A DNA stretch of 32,929 bases from an uncultured Eubacteriales bacterium (GTDB lineage Bacteria > Bacillota > Clostridia > Oscillospirales > Acutalibacteraceae), in NCBI GenBank assembly GCA_900316615.1, contig ONDU01000006.1:662-33590 (forward strand), written 5' to 3'. The position numbers and the translations under genes are program-made. How positions within the stretch are numbered: position 1 is the first letter of the stretch; every line of letters starts with the position of its first letter. Shown here in pieces: positions 28,413-32,929 of this stretch. The notes beneath the pieces are model-generated. The model ran no database searches and was not told the DNA's origin. It worked only from the letters and a program-made list of their open reading frames with translations.

Positions 28413-30923
28413 ATGAAAGAACTGCGAATTGCTCTTGCAGGCAACCCGAACTGCGGTAAGACGACACTGTTCAATGCACTTACAGGCTCAAATCAGTTTG
28501 TCGGAAACTGGCCGGGTGTAACGGTTGAGAAGAAAGAGGGCAAGCTGAAAAAACAGGAGGGTGTAGTTGTTACAGACCTGCCGGGTATATACTCACTTTC
28601 GCCGTATACGCTTGAGGAGGTAGTGGCAAGAAATTATCTTATTGACGAACGTCCCGATGCAATCCTGAATATTATTGACGGCACAAATCTTGAGAGAAAC
28701 CTCTATCTTACAACACAGCTTACAGAGCTTGGAATACCCGTTGTGATTGCAATAAATATGATGGATATTGTAAAGAAGAGCGGAGATAAAATCAATGTGG
28801 AAAAGCTTTCGAGGAGACTTGGCTGTAAGATTATAGAGATTTCTGCACTTAAAGGTACGGGCATTACGGAAGCAGCTGAAGCTGCAATAGCTGCCGCAAA
28901 GGAAGAAAAGACTGTTCCGAAGCATACCTTCAACGGAACGGTTGAGCATGCTCTTGCACACATTGAGGAAGCGGTTGTCCACGATATGCCGGAGGAAAGA
29001 CAGCGTTGGTATTCGATAAAGCTGTTTGAGCGTGACGAAAAGGTAATGGAGAAGCTTAACCTTTCCGAAAAAGTACGCAGTCATATAAACAGGGATATTG
29101 AAGCGGTTGAAAAGGAGCTTGATGATGACTCCGAAAGTATTATTGTTAATGAACGCTATGAATATATTTCATCTGTTATAAAGGAATGTTACAAGAAAAA
29201 GAACAGCAACGCACTTTCGGTATCTGACAAGATTGACAAGGTAGTAACCAACAGATTTCTGGGTCTGCCGATATTTGCGTGTATAATGTTTCTTGTTTAT
29301 TACATAGCAATGGTTGCAGTGGGAACGCCTGCTACAGACTGGACAAACGATAACCTTTTCGGTGACGGCTTCCATTTATTCGGTATAGGTGCGGCTTCAT
29401 ATGAGGAAAAAGCCGAAGAATATTCAAATGCGGTCAATGCCGTAAGTGCTTTTTACGAGCTTGATACGGAGGCTGAGGACTTTGACGAAAAAGCCGTGCT
29501 TGAAGAAATGGCGTCGGTAAAAGCGGAGAAAAATACCGCTGTTATTTCGGTAGAGGACGAGGAAACGCTTGAAACTGTTGATATGACAGTCTATTTTGAC
29601 AAGGTTCCCGAGGATGCCGATGAGGAAGAGGTTATAGGAGTTTCCTATAAAGACGCAGTGAATTACTTTGAGGAAAACGGCTTTGAAGAGCCTGACCCTG
29701 CATCAGACGGAATATGGGTTCCGGGTATACCCGCTTTGGTTGAGAGCGGACTTGACAGCATAGGGGTTGCCGACTGGCTCAAAGGACTTGTGCTTAACGG
29801 TATAATAGCAGGTGTAGGTGCTGTACTGGGATTTGTTCCGCAGATGCTGGTGCTGTTTTTCCTGCTTGCATTCCTTGAGGCTTGCGGATATATGGCACGT
29901 ATTGCTTTTGTGCTTGACAGGGTATTCAGAAAATTCGGACTTTCGGGAAAATCGTTCATACCTATGCTTATAGGAACAGGCTGCGGTGTACCCGGTATTA
30001 TGGCAAGCCGTACAATTGAAAATGAGCGTGACAGACGTATGACGATTATGACAACAACATTTATTCCCTGCGGTGCAAAGCTGCCTTTCATATCTATGAT
30101 AGCAGGTGCTATATTCGGAAAAGCTCCATGGGTAGCTGTTTCGGCATACTTTGTAGGAATGGCTGCTATAATAGTTTCGGGTATTATGCTTAAAAAGACA
30201 AAGATGTTTGCAGGCGACCCTGCTCCTTTCGTAATGGAGCTTCCTGCGTACCATATGCCTACATTGGTAAATGTACTGCGTTCGATGTGGGAGCGTGGCT
30301 GGTCATTCATAAAGAAAGCAGGCACAATTATTCTGCTTTCGACAGTGGTTATATGGTTTACAACATATTTCGGATTTGTTGACGGGGCTTTCAGAATGCT
30401 TGCTGAAGACGAGCTTGATAAATCAATTCTTGCGGCTATAGGTTCAGCTATTGCATGGATATTTATACCTTTGGGCTGGGGCAACTGGCAGGCAGCTGTT
30501 GCATCAATAACAGGTCTTGTTGCCAAAGAAAACATTGTCGGTACTATGGGAATCCTTTACGGCGGTGGAGATCAAACTGTATGGCAGACTTTGGGAAGTG
30601 CGTTTACAGGTGTTACAGGATATTCATTCCTTGTATTCAATCTGCTTTGTGCTCCCTGCTTTGCGGCAATCGGTGCTATCAAGCGTGAAATGAACAGTGC
30701 TAAATGGACTTGGTTTGCTATAGGCTATCAGTGCGGTTTTGCGTACGTTATCGCATTTATTATAAATCAGATAGGCTCACTTTTTGCAGGCGGTACGGTT
30801 ACAGTATGGAATACTGTAGGTGCAATTATAGCAGGTGCAGCAATAGGCTGTATGGTTTATATGCTGTTCAGACCTTACAAGGAGTCAAACAGACTTACAA
30901 GAGAGGTAAAAGTTAAGGGTTAA
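28413..30923 (+). CDS. feoB: FeoB, ferrous iron transporter with G-protein domain
   Basis: 836 residues. The G domain has G1 GNPNCGKT (residues 10-17), G2 in NWPGVTVEKKEG, G3 DLPG (about 58), G4 NMMD (about 117) and G5 SALKGTG (about 146); a helical GDI region follows to about 270. The membrane part has two Gate motifs (YMARIAFVLDRVFRKFGLSGKSFIPMLIGTGCGVPGIM and the later GNWQAAVASITGLVAKENIVGTMG). An acidic segment of about 135 residues (about 309-445) separates the first membrane helix from the second; it is longer than the same loop in E. coli FeoB. It moves Fe(II) across the membrane. GGAAGAAAG before ATG 28413. Confidence 0.96.
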   Translation: MKELRIALAGNPNCGKTTLFNALTGSNQFVGNWPGVTVEKKEGKLKKQEGVVVTDLPGIYSLSPYTLEEVVARNYLIDERPDAILNIIDGTNLERNLYLTTQLTELGIPVVIAINMMDIVKKSGDKINVEKLSRRLGCKIIEISALKGTGITEAAEAAIAAAKEEKTVPKHTFNGTVEHALAHIEEAVVHDMPEERQRWYSIKLFERDEKVMEKLNLSEKVRSHINRDIEAVEKELDDDSESIIVNERYEYISSVIKECYKKKNSNALSVSDKIDKVVTNRFLGLPIFACIMFLVYYIAMVAVGTPATDWTNDNLFGDGFHLFGIGAASYEEKAEEYSNAVNAVSAFYELDTEAEDFDEKAVLEEMASVKAEKNTAVISVEDEETLETVDMTVYFDKVPEDADEEEVIGVSYKDAVNYFEENGFEEPDPASDGIWVPGIPALVESGLDSIGVADWLKGLVLNGIIAGVGAVLGFVPQMLVLFFLLAFLEACGYMARIAFVLDRVFRKFGLSGKSFIPMLIGTGCGVPGIMASRTIENERDRRMTIMTTTFIPCGAKLPFISMIAGAIFGKAPWVAVSAYFVGMAAIIVSGIMLKKTKMFAGDPAPFVMELPAYHMPTLVNVLRSMWERGWSFIKKAGTIILLSTVVIWFTTYFGFVDGAFRMLAEDELDKSILAAIGSAIAWIFIPLGWGNWQAAVASITGLVAKENIVGTMGILYGGGDQTVWQTLGSAFTGVTGYSFLVFNLLCAPCFAAIGAIKREMNSAKWTWFAIGYQCGFAYVIAFIINQIGSLFAGGTVTVWNTVGAIIAGAAIGCMVYMLFRPYKESNRLTREVKVKG

Positions 30924-30956
30924 GATAAAGTTTTCAGATTTCGGGAGGTTTTGATT

Positions 30957-31157
30957 ATGCTTGAATGGTTGTATGCCAATATGGGTACAATATCTGTGGG
31001 AATTATAGTTCTGGCGATTATCGCATTTGCGGCTTATTCTGTCGTAAGGGATAAGAAAAAAGGAAAAAGCTGTTCTTCCTGCGGAGGAGGCTGTGACGGC
31101 TGCTGCGGCTGTTCGGGCTGTTCAACTCATGAGAGCTGCGGCGGAAATTCCGAATAA
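30957..31157 (+). CDS. FeoB-associated Cys-rich membrane protein
   Basis: 66 residues. One membrane helix (about 10-29, TISVGIIVLAIIAFAAYSVV), a short basic stretch, then CSSCGGGCDGCCGCSGCSTHESCGG with nine cysteines. This matches the small FeoB-associated Cys-rich family found just after feoB in many Firmicutes. It probably binds Fe(II) or an iron-sulfur cluster at the cytoplasmic side of FeoB, though its role has not been shown. ATG 30957 follows GGGAGG (30943-30948) by 8 bases; the in-frame TTG 30951 is too close. It lies 33 bases after feoB. Confidence 0.93.
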   Translation: MLEWLYANMGTISVGIIVLAIIAFAAYSVVRDKKKGKSCSSCGGGCDGCCGCSGCSTHESCGGNSE

Positions 31158-31180
31158 GCTTCAAATAAATCTGACTGCTT

Positions 31181-31210
31181 CAGGGACGGAGATTTTTAAC
31201 TCTGTCCCTG
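31181..31210 (+). terminator. hairpin after the FeoB-associated gene
   Basis: CAGGGACGGAG (31181-31191) pairs with CTCTGTCCCTG (31200-31210), 11 pairs with one G-T wobble, loop ATTTTTAA, 23 bases after the stop. It is followed by A, not T, so it may stabilise the message or act only weakly as a terminator. The interval 31211-31279 has no gene or clear promoter. Confidence 0.5.
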
Positions 31211-31279
31211 AAAAAAAGAACACAAGTAAGTCTTAACTAACTCAAAAAACAATCTGAAACCTCACCTCAACAAAATCAT

Positions 31280-31401
31280 AAGGTTTAGGTCAAGCCTTTT
31301 TAAAGGCTTGCGGGTCGAGGGCAGAGCCCTCGTCAGGATTTTTAAGGGTGAAGCCCTTAAACGGAAACGGGATTTTTAAGGGTGAAGCCCTTAAACGGAA
31401 A
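31280..31401 (+). repeat. family B modular hairpin repeat, copy 6, with duplicated last module
   Basis: AAGGTTTAGGTCAAGCC… with hairpins CAAGCCTTT/AAAGGCTTG and CGAGGGC-AGA-GCCCTCG, then the last module (GGATTTTTAAGGGTGAAGCC…TTAAACGGAAA) twice in tandem at 31336-31367 and 31370-31401, period 34. The second unit runs directly into AAGGAG, the ribosome site of the next gene. One central module of copy 1 is absent. Confidence 0.9.
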
Positions 31402-31413
31402 AGGAGAAATGAA

Positions 31414-31695
31414 ATGAGTGTAGTAATAATAGGCGGAAATGAATGTATGGTGCGTAAATATAAGGATTTGTGCGAAGAATATAATTGCAGAGCAAAGGTC
31501 TTTGTAAAAATGATTTCCGAAATGAAAAATAAAATAGGAAGTCCCGATCTGATAGTATTGTTTACCAATACGGTTTCCCATAAAATGGCAAGATGTGCCT
31601 TGAGCGAAGCAAGGGGAAACAGTACAGTAATAGTAAAATCACATTCAAGCTCTGCATCGGCACTGAAAGGTATACTTGATGTATATGCTACCTGA
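31414..31695 (+). CDS. DUF2325-family protein
   Basis: 93 residues from ATG 31414; the frame is open upstream through the repeat (to 31348), but AAGGAG at 31401-31406 is 7 bases before this ATG. It reads MSVVIIGGNECMVRKYKDLCEEYNCRAKVFVKM, then GSPDLIVLFTNTVSHKMARCALSEARGNSTVIVKSHSSSASALKGIL, a typical complete DUF2325 domain (a Rossmann-like fold, beginning with a GGNE/GGxxR loop and ending with SHSSxxxL). Often found beside Feo, flavodoxin or DUF3793 genes in Clostridia. Four cysteines could bind metal. The function is unknown; position suggests an iron-response role. Confidence 0.88.
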   Translation: MSVVIIGGNECMVRKYKDLCEEYNCRAKVFVKMISEMKNKIGSPDLIVLFTNTVSHKMARCALSEARGNSTVIVKSHSSSASALKGILDVYAT

Positions 31696-31727
31696 AAATT
31701 TGTGCATAAACGGAAAGGAAGGTTAAT

Positions 31728-32279
31728 ATGTCGGACGAAATTATCGTCAGCCACTGCTCACCCACACTGGCGGGAATTAAAACAGCAAATATATTTTCCG
31801 CAGAATATGAAAGTAAAAAATCTGTTATGGCAGAATTGAAAAATCTTAATTCTGTTTTGTCACCAAAGGGTCTTGAGGCTGTAGCGTTGAGCTTCGGAAA
31901 AAAACGGGCTCTTATATATATTTACAGACCTGCAAGACTGGCAAGAGATTTGTCGGATAAAAATGCAGTGAGGATTTTATCCGCTAACGGCTATAAAAGC
32001 AGTGCTCCTGATGAGTGCATATCAAAGCTTATTGAAAAATTTAACGAAAAGGAAGAATTTCCGCACGAAATAGGTCTGTTTCTGGGCTATCCTCCCGATG
32101 ACGTGAGCGGCTTTATAGAAAATAATGCCTGCAACTATAAATTAAAAGGTCTTTGGAAAGTATACGGTGATGAGGAAAAGGCGAAAATACTTTTTGAAAG
32201 ATATAAAAAATGTACAAGGCTCTACTGTGAGCAGCTCAAAAAAGGCAAGACAATTAAACAGCTTACTGTCGCTGTTTGA
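31728..32279 (+). CDS. DUF3793-family protein
   Basis: 183 residues, soluble. VSHCSPTLAGIKTANIFS at the N-terminus, YIYRPARLARDL in the middle and FPHEIGLFLGYPPDDVSGFIENNACNYKLKGLWKVYGDEEKAKILFERYKKC toward the end are the conserved blocks of DUF3793. These proteins typically occur in Clostridia beside a flavodoxin gene or iron-transport genes, as here. The function is not known. The Cys/His residues (C9, C135, C162) may matter. GGAAAGGAAGG precedes ATG 31728. Flavodoxin follows 37 bases downstream, probably in the same transcript. Confidence 0.9.
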   Translation: MSDEIIVSHCSPTLAGIKTANIFSAEYESKKSVMAELKNLNSVLSPKGLEAVALSFGKKRALIYIYRPARLARDLSDKNAVRILSANGYKSSAPDECISKLIEKFNEKEEFPHEIGLFLGYPPDDVSGFIENNACNYKLKGLWKVYGDEEKAKILFERYKKCTRLYCEQLKKGKTIKQLTVAV

Positions 32280-32316
32280 TTATAGATTATTTTTATTTTG
32301 AAAGGCTGATGTATTT

Positions 32317-32742
32317 ATGAGTAAAATTGCGGTTGTATATTGGAGCGGTACGGGAAATACCGAGGCTATGGCTTATGCTGTTGCAGATGGTGCGAAAAAT
32401 GCAGGTGCAGATGCCGTTGTTTTTACTGCTTCCGAATTTGACAGAGATAAACTGTCTGAGTTCGACGGCGTTGCTTTCGGGTGTCCCTCTATGGGCTCGG
32501 AGGAACTCGAGGACAGCGAGTTTCAACCCATGTTTGAGTCCTGCAAGCCTAAGCTTAAAGGCGTTAAGACAGCGTTGTTCGGCTCTTACGGCTGGGGTGA
32601 CGGAGAGTGGATGCGTAACTGGTCCGAGGATACCGTTAATTCAGGTGCGGTTATGGCTGCCGATTTTGTTATCTGTAACGAAGCACCTGATGACGATGCC
32701 GTAAAGGCTTGTAAGGCTCTCGGAGCTTCTCTTGTTAAGTAA
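32317..32742 (+). CDS. flavodoxin
   Basis: 141 residues, the short-chain flavodoxin size. The FMN phosphate loop WSGTGNTEAMA (residues 9-19) matches the flavodoxin signature T/SxTGNT; FGCPSMGSEELED (about 54-66) and FGSYGWGDGEWMRNW (about 88-102) form the isoalloxazine-binding loops with Trp/Tyr stacking residues. A low-potential one-electron carrier that commonly replaces ferredoxin under iron shortage, which fits its place downstream of the Feo genes. GAAAGG before ATG 32317. The gene ends 28 bases before a long GC-rich hairpin. Confidence 0.95.
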   Translation: MSKIAVVYWSGTGNTEAMAYAVADGAKNAGADAVVFTASEFDRDKLSEFDGVAFGCPSMGSEELEDSEFQPMFESCKPKLKGVKTALFGSYGWGDGEWMRNWSEDTVNSGAVMAADFVICNEAPDDDAVKACKALGASLVK

Positions 32743-32770
32743 ACTGCCATAATTAAAAGCCTTGCACTGT

Positions 32771-32818
32771 AAGCCGCCCCTGCGTCCGCCGAGCATTCGG
32801 CGGACGCAGGGGCGGCTT
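32771..32818 (+). terminator. very long GC-rich hairpin after the flavodoxin gene
   Basis: 22 perfect pairs (32771-32792 with 32797-32818), loop GCAT, far more G+C than the surroundings. It lies 28 bases after the flavodoxin stop. No T tract follows (CTGCTTATC), so factor-independent termination may not be its only role; it may protect the 3' end. The remaining 32819-32929 is A/T-rich, without a gene I can support. Confidence 0.65.
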
Positions 32819-32929
32819 CTGCTTATCATTCAGAATACTCTTGCAAGCTCCAGATACAAGTACCAATCGTTTCTGGACTCCTTATAAATATAAAATACGA
32901 TGTAATTTTTCTTTCGGGGAATTTTCTTA

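Noticed and set aside
29663-30535. 290-codon minus-strand frame inside feoB
   Set aside because: Opposite strand of feoB; no motifs and implausible composition.
31280-31401. Tandem hairpins considered as a CRISPR leader or riboswitch
   Set aside because: The units are family B modules found elsewhere in other contexts; there are only two units and no spacers.
1-32929. tRNA or rRNA genes
   Set aside because: No T-loop (GTTCRANNC) and acceptor-stem pair or rRNA-like segment was seen between genes.

Overview
This looks like a chromosomal segment of a low- to mid-GC, Gram-positive, anaerobic Clostridia-type bacterium, most likely a Ruminococcus/Oscillospiraceae relative. The signs are a SpoVAC spore-membrane gene, a class B sortase with Ig-like domains, lipoproteins with Thr/Gln/Pro-rich linkers, strong AGGAGG-type ribosome sites, frequent TTG starts, and a Feo module with DUF2325, DUF3793 and flavodoxin genes. 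The genus is inferred from gene content only. No plasmid, phage or CRISPR structure is visible.

Layout. 1-1223 (minus): a cut zinc-ribbon gene and a membrane-anchored protein with a Thr/Gln linker. 1389-4274: a repeat, then a CIRCE heat-shock operator and a consensus promoter driving cyclophilin and htpG. 4349-6051: a Nudix hydrolase, a small membrane protein, and on the minus strand spoVAC plus a small unknown gene. 6172-8593: cysteine desulfurase and thiI (4-thiouridine in tRNA). 8881-14218: a large sortase-Big2 fusion, an unknown gene, trmB and a propeller-like lipoprotein. 14368-18414: a two-component system, a DUF1385 membrane protein and prmC. 18579-21242: an SGNH-hydrolase lipoprotein, a DUF4358-like lipoprotein and a Cys-rich protein that may be a spore protein. 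21395-24543: a preQ1-I riboswitch followed by queD-queE-folE-queC-queF, a complete GTP-to-preQ1 route. 24578-26992: a DUF218 membrane protein and a duplicated-domain lipoprotein, convergent across a shared terminator. 27206-27590: a Big2 gene remnant between two repeats. 27771-32742: an iron module (feoA, feoA, feoB, Cys-rich FeoB partner, DUF2325, DUF3793, flavodoxin) behind a promoter whose start region is covered by an 11+11 bp palindrome.

Two repeat families explain most of the larger intergenic gaps. Family A (five copies: 5254, 8659, 11445, 18434, 20058) is a closing stem with a conserved GCGATTGC-like core around exactly three hairpins. The inner hairpin sequences differ completely between copies, yet each remains nearly fully paired. 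All five copies lie in the same orientation, 28-89 bases after a plus-strand stop codon. Family B (six copies, some degenerate: 1389, 14240, 21244, 27206, 27545, 31280) is a chain of short hairpins beginning TTTAGGTCAAGCC and ending TTAAACGGAAA. It occurs in both orientations.

Regulation is readable at several places: a CIRCE box on ppiase-htpG, a transcription-terminating preQ1 riboswitch on the queuosine operon, a probable metal-regulator operator on feo, and a possible sigma-K-type promoter on the Cys-rich gene at 20421. The most novel material is repeat family A; the rest is mostly recognisable core metabolism with some unusual domain combinations.
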